Below are positions 51,729 through 59,982 of a stretch of DNA of 64,000 bases, piece by piece (the stretch's first letter is position 1; every line of letters starts with the position of its first letter). A program made the translations under genes and the position numbers. This DNA comes from an uncultured Bacteroides sp. GTDB lineage: Bacteria; Bacteroidota; Bacteroidia; Bacteroidales; Bacteroidaceae. A model generated the notes under the pieces. The model ran no database searches. It was not told the DNA's origin and saw only the letters and a program-made list of their open reading frames with translations. Location of the stretch: assembly GCF_963678845.1 (NCBI RefSeq), contig NZ_OY787466.1, forward strand, positions 186,001 through 250,000, written 5' to 3'.

Positions 51729-53936
51729 TTATTTAGCGCTTGCTTTAAATACCTGATTCAACTTATCTCCTGTAATTTTAATCAGATAAAGGCCTTTTGG
51801 TAAATTACCTAAGTCAATAGTTTCTTCTTGTTTGCTTGCCATCTCTGTTATTTTTTTGCTAAGAAGCTTTTGTCCGTTTACATTAAATACATTGATCTGT
51901 ACGTTTGTATCTCCTTGTGTAAACAAGAAATTAAGCAATCGTTGATTGTCTTTAGTTGAATACATTAATATTGGTTGAGTCAATGCAGGTTCATTAATTG
52001 TGATGGATTGTTTAATTACCTCAAGAAGACCATTATAGGCATCAATCTTACCGTAACCCCAAGTATTATTCCCGTTAGAGCGTAAATTCCCGGTATAGGA
52101 GTCGTTAATTGATGTTTTCTGAAGGATACTTTTTACTTCAGCTGGTGTAAGGTTAGGGTTAACTTGTAACCAAGTAGCCAAAACACCGGTTACGTAAGGA
52201 GCAGACATTGAGGTACCTTCCATCATACCATAATAATAAGTATTACCGTCAACAACTGATGCTTTCACTCTATCTGTTGTACCTGAGGTGTCATAGTTCG
52301 ATATGGAGGATGCTAAAATACTTCCAGGAGCTGTTATCTCAGGTTTTATGCGTCCATCAACTGTGGGTCCCATACTAGAGAAAGTTGCTAAATCATTTAA
52401 TGTTTGGTCTGTATTATAAGTTACATTATTCAGATCTGTATACGAGGTATTGCTAACATAAGCCCCTACGCTAATAATCTGTTTGCCCGTTCCTCCAATC
52501 TCATCTATTGAATAATTTCTGTCCCCATCAGACCAACCGGCTTGATTATAATTGGTAAAAGTGTAAGCCTGAGCATCTGTCCATGCATGTACAGATCCCT
52601 CTGTAGCTTTAATGATGAGTTCAAGACGGTTGTTCGCTGCAATTGAAGTCAAGGAAGAACTAATAAACATGTTGGGCTTCTGAGTTTGTGGATTAATACC
52701 ACAATAAAAGTTAAGATAGCCGTTAGCTCCATTTGTAGTACTAGTATTAGTCTTTTTTAATCTGATCTCATCAGATGTCTCTTTTGATGCATTGTATTCC
52801 GGACTAGTATATATTGTTTTTTTGTTTATTGTATCATAAACGCAAACTTGTACTTTATAATTCTTTCCTACTTCTCCCCATATATCACAAAAAATATTAT
52901 TTGATCCATAGAATGTTTTAAATATGGTATCGGTTTGGCTAAAATTCTTTGAAATATGTGTCTTGCTATTTCCTTCATTCCCGGCAGCACCAACAAGTAA
53001 GTGGCCTTTTCCTTGTAATTGATCAGCTAATACATCAAAGGTTGATGTTCCATCGTGAGGGCCAACAGAAATTCCTAAACTGAGGTTGATAACGCAAGGT
53101 TTGCCTACGGAAGTGGCATAGTCATAGATATACTTTATACCGTCTGCTACATTTGTATCTACTCCCGTTTGTGATACCATTACAATATCAGCATCTCCAG
53201 CAATGCCATAATAAGTATTTCCATTTGATCTGTCAGCTCCTGTAGCAATACCTGCAACATGAGTTCCGTGAGATATGTCTGTTGTATCACGTTTAGCAGC
53301 TAAGATTTCATCTTGAGTACTTAGTTCTTTACCATAAGTAAATCCTGCAGGCGGTGTTCCTTCAAGCGCATTCTGATTCCAAACTCTTTTTACGCGATAC
53401 TCTGTGTGATCTTTATTATAGAAATTAGGATGTCCGTATTCAAACCCGTTATCGATAATTCCCACAACTACATCTTTCCCAAAGTATGGTCCGGATAATG
53501 GAACAGTTCCTGCTTGTACTTTATCGACATTGGAGGTTATCCGGGCTTTGTCCATTTTTCTGTGAACAGGAATACCCATTTGCACATATTTAACTTCGGG
53601 TAAAGCTGCAACAGTCTCAAGCATGTTAGAAGGAACCTGCGCAGTAACGATATTTTTGATACGCGTATTTACTTTTACACCTATTTGCTCCAATGCTTGC
53701 GTTTCGGCATTCTCCTCAAGATAAATAAAAGTGCTGACATATTCCTGCGAGCCCGATTGTTTTACTCCAGCTTCTTTTCGAAGCGCCTTTATTTGTGTGG
53801 GAGATACATCCGGTTGATTAATTCTTGTGAGAAAAGACCTTGTGTAAGGAGATAGCTTTCTGGAAATAACCTGAGCTTGTGTAGTGGCAAGAAAGGATAT
53901 CATGAAGTAAAAAAACATTAGTGTAATCTTTCTCAT
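51729..53936 (-). CDS. Secreted subtilisin-family (S8) protease with type IX sorting-like tail
   Basis: About 735 residues. The signal peptide ends TTQAQ. A propeptide-like domain (about 25-115, including YVSTFIYLEENAE) is followed by a subtilase domain with the triad Asp (VVGIIDNGFEYGHPNF), His (DISHGTHVAGIATG) and Ser (EGTSMSAPYVTGVLA). A large insert between His and Ser is beta-rich. The last 80 residues (VFNVNGQKLLSKKI, LPKGLYLIKITGD) resemble the type A C-terminal sorting domain of the type IX secretion system. Start taken at ATG 53936; Met at 53951 is also possible. It follows the lipoprotein gene by 43 bases. Confidence 0.88.
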   Translation of the reverse strand: MRKITLMFFYFMISFLATTQAQVISRKLSPYTRSFLTRINQPDVSPTQIKALRKEAGVKQSGSQEYVSTFIYLEENAETQALEQIGVKVNTRIKNIVTAQVPSNMLETVAALPEVKYVQMGIPVHRKMDKARITSNVDKVQAGTVPLSGPYFGKDVVVGIIDNGFEYGHPNFYNKDHTEYRVKRVWNQNALEGTPPAGFTYGKELSTQDEILAAKRDTTDISHGTHVAGIATGADRSNGNTYYGIAGDADIVMVSQTGVDTNVADGIKYIYDYATSVGKPCVINLSLGISVGPHDGTSTFDVLADQLQGKGHLLVGAAGNEGNSKTHISKNFSQTDTIFKTFYGSNNIFCDIWGEVGKNYKVQVCVYDTINKKTIYTSPEYNASKETSDEIRLKKTNTSTTNGANGYLNFYCGINPQTQKPNMFISSSLTSIAANNRLELIIKATEGSVHAWTDAQAYTFTNYNQAGWSDGDRNYSIDEIGGTGKQIISVGAYVSNTSYTDLNNVTYNTDQTLNDLATFSSMGPTVDGRIKPEITAPGSILASSISNYDTSGTTDRVKASVVDGNTYYYGMMEGTSMSAPYVTGVLATWLQVNPNLTPAEVKSILQKTSINDSYTGNLRSNGNNTWGYGKIDAYNGLLEVIKQSITINEPALTQPILMYSTKDNQRLLNFLFTQGDTNVQINVFNVNGQKLLSKKITEMASKQEETIDLGNLPKGLYLIKITGDKLNQVFKASAK

Positions 53937-53979
53937 ATATCTTTGCGTCATATTGAATTTCGTATTTATATTGATGTGC

Positions 53980-54414
53980 TTAAATTGTCTTTACCTTTTT
54001 ACCAATCTCGATATATATAATTCCTTTGATTTGAATAAACTGAGGAATCTTTCCAATAGGGACTGAGAAGGTCTTTATTTTATTACTGTATGTTACAACG
54101 TTACCTCCTAAGTTTTCAACATCTGTTTTATTAAATGTGCTGTCTGTGTGTAAAAAGCCGGAAACTAAAAAATGTTGATTTTGCTCTCTCAGAGAATAGC
54201 GCTCTATTAAGGTTTGCGATGGAATATATTGCTCCAATGATTTTCCGTTAGCTTCTTCTATTAAATCTTTCCAGAAAGATTTAAAGCTATTAGATAATTG
54301 TGCTTTACTTATAAGCATTGTCTGGCTGTTATCTGTGCGGATGCTTTTGTGATATGATGAACACCCAGCTAATAAAATTGCAATTACAGCACAACAGAGA
54401 AACTTTGGCTTCAT
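53980..54414 (-). CDS. Lipoprotein resembling a subtilase propeptide
   Basis: A 144-residue lipoprotein with lipobox LAGC (Cys18). Residues about 85-140 (LVSGFLHTDSTFNKTDVENL, then GGNVVTYSNKIKTFSVPIGK) line up with the propeptide of the adjacent protease (YVSTFIYLEENAETQALEQI, then GVKVNTRIKNIVTAQVPSNM). They share VSxF, a Gly-Val turn, the KI/I..VP strand and a final IxYIEIG/VKYVQMG strand. I infer an inhibitor I9-like fold on a membrane anchor, possibly an inhibitor or folding helper for the protease. It is the first gene of the pair and has its own promoter. Confidence 0.6.
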   Translation of the reverse strand: MKPKFLCCAVIAILLAGCSSYHKSIRTDNSQTMLISKAQLSNSFKSFWKDLIEEANGKSLEQYIPSQTLIERYSLREQNQHFLVSGFLHTDSTFNKTDVENLGGNVVTYSNKIKTFSVPIGKIPQFIQIKGIIYIEIGKKVKTI

Positions 54415-54441
54415 TAATATAATTTTTATTTATTCAAAACG

Positions 54442-54449
54442 CAAATATA
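54442..54449 (-). promoter_or_regulatory. -7 box of the lipoprotein-protease operon
   Basis: The minus strand reads TATATTTG (TAnnTTTG), 27 bases before the lipoprotein start codon. Confidence 0.6.
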
Positions 54450-54552
54450 TGTTTTTTTTCTAGTAGATGGTATTTATATGCAAAAATACATATTAAACAC
54501 AACCTACTGGCTTCTTTTTCAAATAAAAATGCAATCTAATAGAAATAATTTA

Positions 54553-54560
54553 TAGATTTG
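54553..54560 (+). promoter_or_regulatory. -7 box of the GH3 gene
   Basis: TAGATTTG matches TAnnTTTG, 20 bases before the ATG at 54581. Confidence 0.6.
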
Positions 54561-54580
54561 CATACATTAAATCTTATGTT

Positions 54581-57040
54581 ATGAAAACTATTTTACTATC
54601 ATTACTACTGTTGTTTTGCTCTTTTTCTGTTAAAGCCCAAAGGATTACCCCTGATGTGCAAAAAAGAGCCGATTCAATTATGAAATATATGACCCTTGAT
54701 GAAAAGATTTCATATTTGGCAGGTACTAAAGATTTTTATTTACGTGCAATTCCTCGCTTACATCTTCCGGAGATAAGAATGTCTGACGGGCCCCAAGGTG
54801 TGCGTGATAAACTGCCGAGTACGATGTTTCCGTGTGGAATGCTTGCTTCTGCAATGTGGGACAGAGATCTTGTTTATGAATTTGGACAAGGATTAGGTCA
54901 AGATAGCAGGACCAGAGGTATTCATATCTTGTTGGGTCCAGCTGTTAATATCTACCGTGCGCCTATGGATGGGCGTAACTTTGAATATTTTGGAGAGGAC
55001 CCTTATTTATCTGGAGAAGTTGCCTGCCAATATATTAATGGAGTACAATCACGAGGAGTGGCTGCCTGCGTAAAACATTTTGCAGCAAATAATCAGGAAT
55101 GGGATCGCTACTCTGTCAGTTCGGATGTTGACGAGAGAACATTACATGAAATATATCTGCCGGCATTTAAAAAAGCTGTGCAAGAAGCAGATGTGGCTAC
55201 AGTGATGAGCAGTTATAATCTGTTGAATGACGTGTACACTTCTGAACATCCATATCTTGTTACTGAGGTTCTTCGCAACCGTTGGGGATTTAAAGGTCTT
55301 TTTATGTCCGATTGGGGCGCTGTTCATTCTTGTGTTCCCACAATAATTAACGGGGTAGATGTGGAAATGCCTGGTCCTGATAATTTAAAGCCGGAAGTTA
55401 TTATGCAGGCATTGAAGAACGGGATAATTTCTGAAGAGATGATTGATGTAAAAGTTGCACATATTCTGAGAACAATTATCTCTTTTGGCTTTTTAGACAG
55501 GGAACAGAAAATTTCTGTTGCTCCGGGTCAGGGATTGAATACAAATGAGACATCATTAAAGATGGCTCGGGCAGGAGTTGTCTTATTAAAGAATGAAGTA
55601 GATTTGCTGCCATTGGCAGGCAAGCGCGTGTTGGTTTTAGGAGACAATGCAGCGGTTATTGCAAAAGGAGGAGGCAGTGGCGCTGTTTCTTCTGATCATG
55701 TTGTTTCTCTGCTTCAGGGATTAAAGAATCTGAAAGGGAGTAATCTGAAAATTCAAAGTATGTTGGGTGTCGGATTTATAACCGATCTGCTTTACTCGAA
55801 TGATTTTTATACGGACGAGTCGCTCAGTCAGCATGGGCTAAAAGCTTCATATTACAAGAATAAATCGCTTAATGGTAAGCCCGATTATGAATGTGTGGAA
55901 ACTGTTACTGATCATGATTGGGGTGATAACGCACCAATTCCCGGATTTCCTGAAAATAACTTTTCACTCAGCTACACGGGAGTATATTCTCCTAAAAAGT
56001 CGGGAACAATCACTTTCCGTGGATCAGGTGATGATGGTTATCGTCTTTATGTGAACAACAAGTTGTTGCTTGAGGATTGGGGAAACCATACTTTTACTTC
56101 CCGTGAAAAGGCTCTGGAGGTTGAAGCCGGAAAGAGTTATAAGATACGTTTTGAATATTTTGATTCTACGGGAACGGCTTGTATGCGCTTTGCCTACTTT
56201 TTTGATGATGAAGAAGCATTAAAAGCTTCTACCAGGAATGCTGATGCTGTAGTGGTTTGTGTTGGATTTAATAGTGGTACGGAATCGGAAGGATTTGACC
56301 GTACATTTGACTTGCCAAGCGGACAGGCTGAACTTATAAACAAAGTAGCTTCGTATAATCAGAATGTAATTGTAGTAATAAACTCAGGAGGAGCAGTAAA
56401 CATGCTACCTTGGATAGATAAAGTAAAAGCTGTGATAATGGCTTTCTATCCCGGTCAGGAAGGTGGAACGGCGCTTGCCGAGATTCTTTCAGGTAAGGTT
56501 TCTCCCAGTGGGAAGCTTCCGTTCTCTATAGAAAAGCAGTGGAGTGATAACCCCACATTCAATAGTTACTATGATAATAGGGTAACAGCAGACAAGCGAG
56601 TGCAATATTCCGAAGGAGTTTTTGTAGGTTACCGCGGATATGAACGCAGTCAGGTTGCTCCGCTGTATCCATTTGGTTTTGGATTAAGCTATTCAAATTT
56701 CCAATACTCAGATTTTGTTGTTAAGAAGTTGCAGGGGAATAATGTAGAGGTCACTTTCAAGATTTCCAATATAGGTAAACGGGCTGCAGCTGAAGTAGCT
56801 CAGTTATATGTGGGAGACATGAAGAATAAAGCTTTTCGTCCTGCAAAAGAGCTGAAAGGTTACGAAAAGGTTTTCCTTAAAAAAGGAGAATCGAAAGAGA
56901 TTACTATCAAACTAAAGGATGATGCTTTTGCCTATTATGATATAAATTCCAAGCAATTTATAGTAAGCCCCGGGGAATTCCAACTTTATATAGGCTCTTC
57001 CTCTCAGGATATTCGATTAGAAGGCAAAGTCTCTTTATAA
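54581..57040 (+). CDS. Glycoside hydrolase family 3 enzyme with PA14 insert
   Basis: An 819-residue exported glycosidase, probably a beta-glucosidase-like enzyme. Signal peptide ending VKAQ. The GH3 N-terminal domain contains MSDGPQGVRD, GRNFEYFGEDPYLSGE, CVKHFAANNQE and GFKGLFMSDWGAVHS (nucleophile Asp in SDWG). The GH3 C-terminal domain is interrupted by a PA14 domain (about 405-540, YSPKKSGTITFRGSGDDGYR), and a fibronectin III-like domain closes the protein (VAQLYVGDMKN). The linkage specificity cannot be read from sequence alone. It is not part of a visible polysaccharide utilisation locus. Confidence 0.93.
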   Translation: MKTILLSLLLLFCSFSVKAQRITPDVQKRADSIMKYMTLDEKISYLAGTKDFYLRAIPRLHLPEIRMSDGPQGVRDKLPSTMFPCGMLASAMWDRDLVYEFGQGLGQDSRTRGIHILLGPAVNIYRAPMDGRNFEYFGEDPYLSGEVACQYINGVQSRGVAACVKHFAANNQEWDRYSVSSDVDERTLHEIYLPAFKKAVQEADVATVMSSYNLLNDVYTSEHPYLVTEVLRNRWGFKGLFMSDWGAVHSCVPTIINGVDVEMPGPDNLKPEVIMQALKNGIISEEMIDVKVAHILRTIISFGFLDREQKISVAPGQGLNTNETSLKMARAGVVLLKNEVDLLPLAGKRVLVLGDNAAVIAKGGGSGAVSSDHVVSLLQGLKNLKGSNLKIQSMLGVGFITDLLYSNDFYTDESLSQHGLKASYYKNKSLNGKPDYECVETVTDHDWGDNAPIPGFPENNFSLSYTGVYSPKKSGTITFRGSGDDGYRLYVNNKLLLEDWGNHTFTSREKALEVEAGKSYKIRFEYFDSTGTACMRFAYFFDDEEALKASTRNADAVVVCVGFNSGTESEGFDRTFDLPSGQAELINKVASYNQNVIVVINSGGAVNMLPWIDKVKAVIMAFYPGQEGGTALAEILSGKVSPSGKLPFSIEKQWSDNPTFNSYYDNRVTADKRVQYSEGVFVGYRGYERSQVAPLYPFGFGLSYSNFQYSDFVVKKLQGNNVEVTFKISNIGKRAAAEVAQLYVGDMKNKAFRPAKELKGYEKVFLKKGESKEITIKLKDDAFAYYDINSKQFIVSPGEFQLYIGSSSQDIRLEGKVSL

Positions 57041-57094
57041 CATTAGCTGATCTCCTTCTAAGGATTAAGTAGTTCCTCTAGGGATATTATTGCT

Positions 57095-57182
57095 GGGTTG
57101 TACAACCTGATTAGCTGGCTTGTACAACCTGGTTGTTTGGCTTGTACAGGCTGGCACTCTGGCTTGTACAGGCTGACAATAA
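57095..57182. repeat. Four 22-bp tandem units with core TTGTACA
   Basis: Units start at 57095, 57117, 57139 and 57161, each 22 bases with no length variation. Units 2-4 begin GGCTTGTACA, and unit 1 begins GGGTTGTACA and holds the 12-bp palindrome GGTTGTACAACC (57096-57107). The second half of each unit differs more. The spacing is close to two helical turns. It lies between the GH3 gene and the TIGR02757 gene. Confidence 0.7.
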
Positions 57183-57281
57183 CTATTAAAGGGATAATAC
57201 TTAAAGTCTCTTTATATAAAAGATAAACCTCCGTATGTTTTTTGTTATAGACTACATAGCAGAAGTGAATATTAAAAGTAT

Positions 57282-57289
57282 TAGCTTTG
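57282..57289 (+). promoter_or_regulatory. -7 box of the TIGR02757 gene
   Basis: TAGCTTTG matches TAnnTTTG and lies downstream of a tempting ATG at 57235. Transcription would begin near 57296, which supports the start at 57343. Confidence 0.55.
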
Positions 57290-57342
57290 CACTGCCGATG
57301 AAGATATTATCTTTAAAAGGCATAAAACCTAAAAACAAATGT

Positions 57343-58062
57343 ATGTCATTAAAAGAAAGACTGGACGAACTGGTTGCAATTCATAATACACCTGCTTTTA
57401 TAGAAACAGATCCTATTCAGTTTCCTCAACGTTTTTTCCGATTAGAGAATATCGAAATCTCTGCATTGCTCACTTCCGTTATAACTTGGGGGAAGCGTGG
57501 ACTGATTCTTCGGGATGCTGAAAAAATGCATCAAATAATGGGAGACAGTCCGTATCATTATATTATGAATCAGAAGTGGACTGTATTGAAAGATTCGGGT
57601 AAGAACATCCATCGCACCTTTTTTGAACGCGACATGTATAATATCTGCCAACGACTTTACCACTTTTATCTTGAAAATAATTCATTGGAAGAGCTGTTCT
57701 TAACGGATGGCATTTTACATGGGTTGGATAAACTTTCCGGGTTAATGAATACTCGTCACATTTCTTCTCCGCAGACTAAAAGTCCCTGCAAAAGAACAAA
57801 CCTGATGCTTCGCTGGCTGGTGAGAAATGATGGAATTGTGGATATTGGTGTATGGAAGAAAATTTCTCCTTCACAGCTGATCATCCCGCTCGATGTCCAT
57901 GTAGCCCGGGTTTCCAGAACCATCTGGGACGATCTTCCCAAGACGGATCGCTTAAAAACTGCTTTAATGATAACTAACCATCTATCTGAACTTTGTCCGG
58001 AAGATCCATGCAAATATGATTTTGCTTTGTTTGGATATGGAGAAGAACAAAGTCGCGGTTAA
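57343..58062 (+). CDS. TIGR02757 (DUF2400) family protein
   Basis: A 239-residue soluble protein. It matches the TIGR02757/DUF2400 family found in Bacteroidetes and related phyla: LVAIHNTPAFIETDPIQFPQ, ISALLTSVITWGKRGLIL, RWLVRNDGIVDIGVWKKISP and LIIPLDVHVARVSR are typical blocks. The function is unknown. The start at ATG 57343 (MSLKERLDEL) is chosen because the promoter lies at 57282-57289, downstream of the longer frame's ATG at 57235. It converges on pdxH with only 23 bases between and no terminator. Confidence 0.82.
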   Translation: MSLKERLDELVAIHNTPAFIETDPIQFPQRFFRLENIEISALLTSVITWGKRGLILRDAEKMHQIMGDSPYHYIMNQKWTVLKDSGKNIHRTFFERDMYNICQRLYHFYLENNSLEELFLTDGILHGLDKLSGLMNTRHISSPQTKSPCKRTNLMLRWLVRNDGIVDIGVWKKISPSQLIIPLDVHVARVSRTIWDDLPKTDRLKTALMITNHLSELCPEDPCKYDFALFGYGEEQSRG

Positions 58063-58085
58063 AGTTGACTAGTAGAGTTGGTTGG

Positions 58086-58739
58086 CTAAGGAGCCAATCT
58101 CTCTATCTTCCAGCTTTGATCACTTTGTAGTGTATAAAGAAAACGATCGTGCAGCCGGCTTTCCCTTCCTTGCCAGAATTCAATGCGGGTAGGAGATACT
58201 GCATAGCCGCCCCAGTTATCAGGTCTTTTCACTTCGTGCCCCGCAAAGCGTATACTTTCACGGATAAATGCCTGCATAATCTCCATCCTTCCCCCTATAG
58301 GCTGACTTTGAGGAGATATGCGTGCCCCGATTCTACTTTTGTAAGGTCTGGTTTTGAAGTATTCATCTGAAACCTCTGGCGGAAGTTTGGCTGCAATACC
58401 TTCTACATGTACCTGCCTTTCCAGTTCATGCCACAGAAAAGTGAGAGAGATATATGGAGAATTGGCCAGTTGCTTCCCTTTCCGGCTCTCATAATTAGTA
58501 TAGAACACAAACTTTTCGTCTCGTAATTCTTTCAGCAATACACAGCGCGTGGAAGGCTTACCGTCTTCAGAAACCGTACCTACAATCACAGCCGTAGGTT
58601 CATTTACCTCTGCGCTGATAGCTTCTTCAAGCCATGTCTGGAACTGAATCAGTGGATTGTTTGCCAGATTCTTTCTTGATAATCCGCCTCTAGAGTATTC
58701 TCTCCGGATATTACGAATATCTATTTTCATATTCTTCAC
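58086..58739 (-). CDS. pdxH: Pyridoxamine 5'-phosphate oxidase
   Basis: A 217-residue FMN enzyme that oxidises pyridoxine or pyridoxamine 5'-phosphate to PLP. RCVLLKELRDEKFVFYTNYE, SRKGKQLANSPYISLTFLWH, RQVHVEGIA and the C-terminal WGGYAVSPTRIEFWQGRESR with LHDR are the family signatures. Length matches the E. coli enzyme. Met4 is an alternative start. Monocistronic; it diverges from the threonine aldolase gene, which is itself PLP-dependent. Confidence 0.96.
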   Translation of the reverse strand: MKNMKIDIRNIRREYSRGGLSRKNLANNPLIQFQTWLEEAISAEVNEPTAVIVGTVSEDGKPSTRCVLLKELRDEKFVFYTNYESRKGKQLANSPYISLTFLWHELERQVHVEGIAAKLPPEVSDEYFKTRPYKSRIGARISPQSQPIGGRMEIMQAFIRESIRFAGHEVKRPDNWGGYAVSPTRIEFWQGRESRLHDRFLYTLQSDQSWKIERLAP

Positions 58740-58752
58740 TTTATGTTTCAGG

Positions 58753-58760
58753 CAAAGTTA
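58753..58760 (-). promoter_or_regulatory. -7 box of pdxH
   Basis: The minus strand reads TAACTTTG, matching TAnnTTTG, 13 bases before the start codon at 58739. Confidence 0.5.
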
Positions 58761-58813
58761 TTGAAATAGTTAGATTTTGCAATTGAAACAGAGGAGTTTT
58801 CAATAAAAAGCAG

Positions 58814-58821
58814 TTACTTTG
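58814..58821 (+). promoter_or_regulatory. -7-like box of the threonine aldolase gene
   Basis: TTACTTTG differs from TAnnTTTG at one base. It lies 21 bases before ATG 58843 and contains the TTG that would otherwise give a longer reading frame, so ATG 58843 is the start. Confidence 0.4.
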
Positions 58822-58842
58822 CAACTAAATATAACTATAAAT

Positions 58843-59859
58843 ATGAGAAGTTTTGCGTCAGACAATAATTCCGGGGTTCATCCTTTGGTGATGAAAGCCC
58901 TGGCTAATGCCAATACAGACCATGCTTTTGGGTATGGTGATGATCAGTGGACTGCTGAGGCAGCGGTTATAATAAAAGATACTTTTACTCCGGATTGCGA
59001 ACCCTTGTTCGTTTTTAATGGAACTGGAAGTAATATTGTGGCTCTTCAGTTGCTCACTCGTCCGTATAATTCCATTATTTGTGCAGAAACGGCACACATC
59101 TATGTAGATGAGTGTGGTTCACCAGTAAAATCGACAGGATGTCAGATTCGTCCGATAAACACACCCGACGGGAAACTTACACCCGAACTTATATTGCCAC
59201 ATCTTCACGGCTTTGGTGATCAGCACCATTCACAGCCGGGTGCCATTTATATTTCTCAATGTACAGAATTGGGAACATTGTACACAGTGGAAGAACTGAA
59301 AGCCATTACCACCCTGGCTCATCAATACGGAATGTATGTTCACATGGATGGAGCACGAATAGCCAACGCAGCGGTGGCTTTGAATGTTTCATTGAAAGCT
59401 TTGACTGTAGATTGTGGAATTGATGTTCTTAGCTTTGGCGGAACAAAGAACGGTCTTATGATGGGAGAATGTGTTGTGGTCTTTGATCCGGCTTTGGCAA
59501 AAACAGCAAGGTTCTATCGTAAGCAATCAGCTCAGTTAGCTTCTAAAATGCGCTATCTTTCTTGTCAGTTTACGGCATACCTCACAGATGATCTTTGGCT
59601 AAAGAACGCTACTCATGCAAACAACATGGCTAAATTACTTTATGAAGGACTAAAGAAATTCCCGGGAGTAGAGTTTACTCAGAAGCCAGAAACAAATGCT
59701 TTGTTTCTTACCATGCCTCGTCCAATGATTGATAAGCTATTGGAATCTTATTTCTTCTATTTCTGGAATGAAGCAAACAATGAAATTCGTCTGGTAACAT
59801 CTTTTGATACAACAGAAGAAGATGTACTTGGATTTATCAATGCACTAAAAAATATCTAG
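58843..59859 (+). CDS. ltaE: Low-specificity L-threonine aldolase
   Basis: A 338-residue PLP enzyme that splits threonine or allo-threonine into glycine and acetaldehyde. MRSFASDNNSGVHPLVMKAL and GYGDDQWT at the N-terminus, YVHMDGARIANAAVAL, and DVLSFGGTKNGLMMGE with the PLP lysine (GGTKNG) define the beta-eliminating lyase/threonine aldolase family. It ends just before a two-hairpin terminator region. Confidence 0.9.
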   Translation: MRSFASDNNSGVHPLVMKALANANTDHAFGYGDDQWTAEAAVIIKDTFTPDCEPLFVFNGTGSNIVALQLLTRPYNSIICAETAHIYVDECGSPVKSTGCQIRPINTPDGKLTPELILPHLHGFGDQHHSQPGAIYISQCTELGTLYTVEELKAITTLAHQYGMYVHMDGARIANAAVALNVSLKALTVDCGIDVLSFGGTKNGLMMGECVVVFDPALAKTARFYRKQSAQLASKMRYLSCQFTAYLTDDLWLKNATHANNMAKLLYEGLKKFPGVEFTQKPETNALFLTMPRPMIDKLLESYFFYFWNEANNEIRLVTSFDTTEEDVLGFINALKNI

Positions 59860-59885
59860 TAATATTTGAATTATTATTTAATGGA

Positions 59886-59911
59886 TCTGAATACTAAAAG
59901 TAGTATTCAGA
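59886..59911 (+). terminator. First hairpin after ltaE
   Basis: TCTGAATACTA pairs exactly with TAGTATTCAGA across a 4-base loop. The T-run is weak, so the second hairpin may do most of the termination. Confidence 0.45.
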
Positions 59912-59920
59912 TTCATCTAT

Positions 59921-59957
59921 AAAAAAAGCGGAGATTCCTGACGAGTCTCCGCTTTTA
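59921..59957. terminator. Bidirectional terminator between ltaE and the acyl-CoA dehydrogenase
   Basis: AAAAGCGGAGA pairs with TCTCCGCTTTT across about a 12-base loop. The minus strand has a run of seven T, so it is best suited to end the acyl-CoA dehydrogenase operon; it can also end ltaE. Confidence 0.8.
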
Positions 59958-59982
59958 TCTTTTAGATAGATGAATAAATAGC

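Noticed and set aside
57235..57342. Longer start for the TIGR02757 gene
   Set aside because: The -7 box at 57282-57289 lies inside it and the extra residues do not match the family; ATG 57343 is better.
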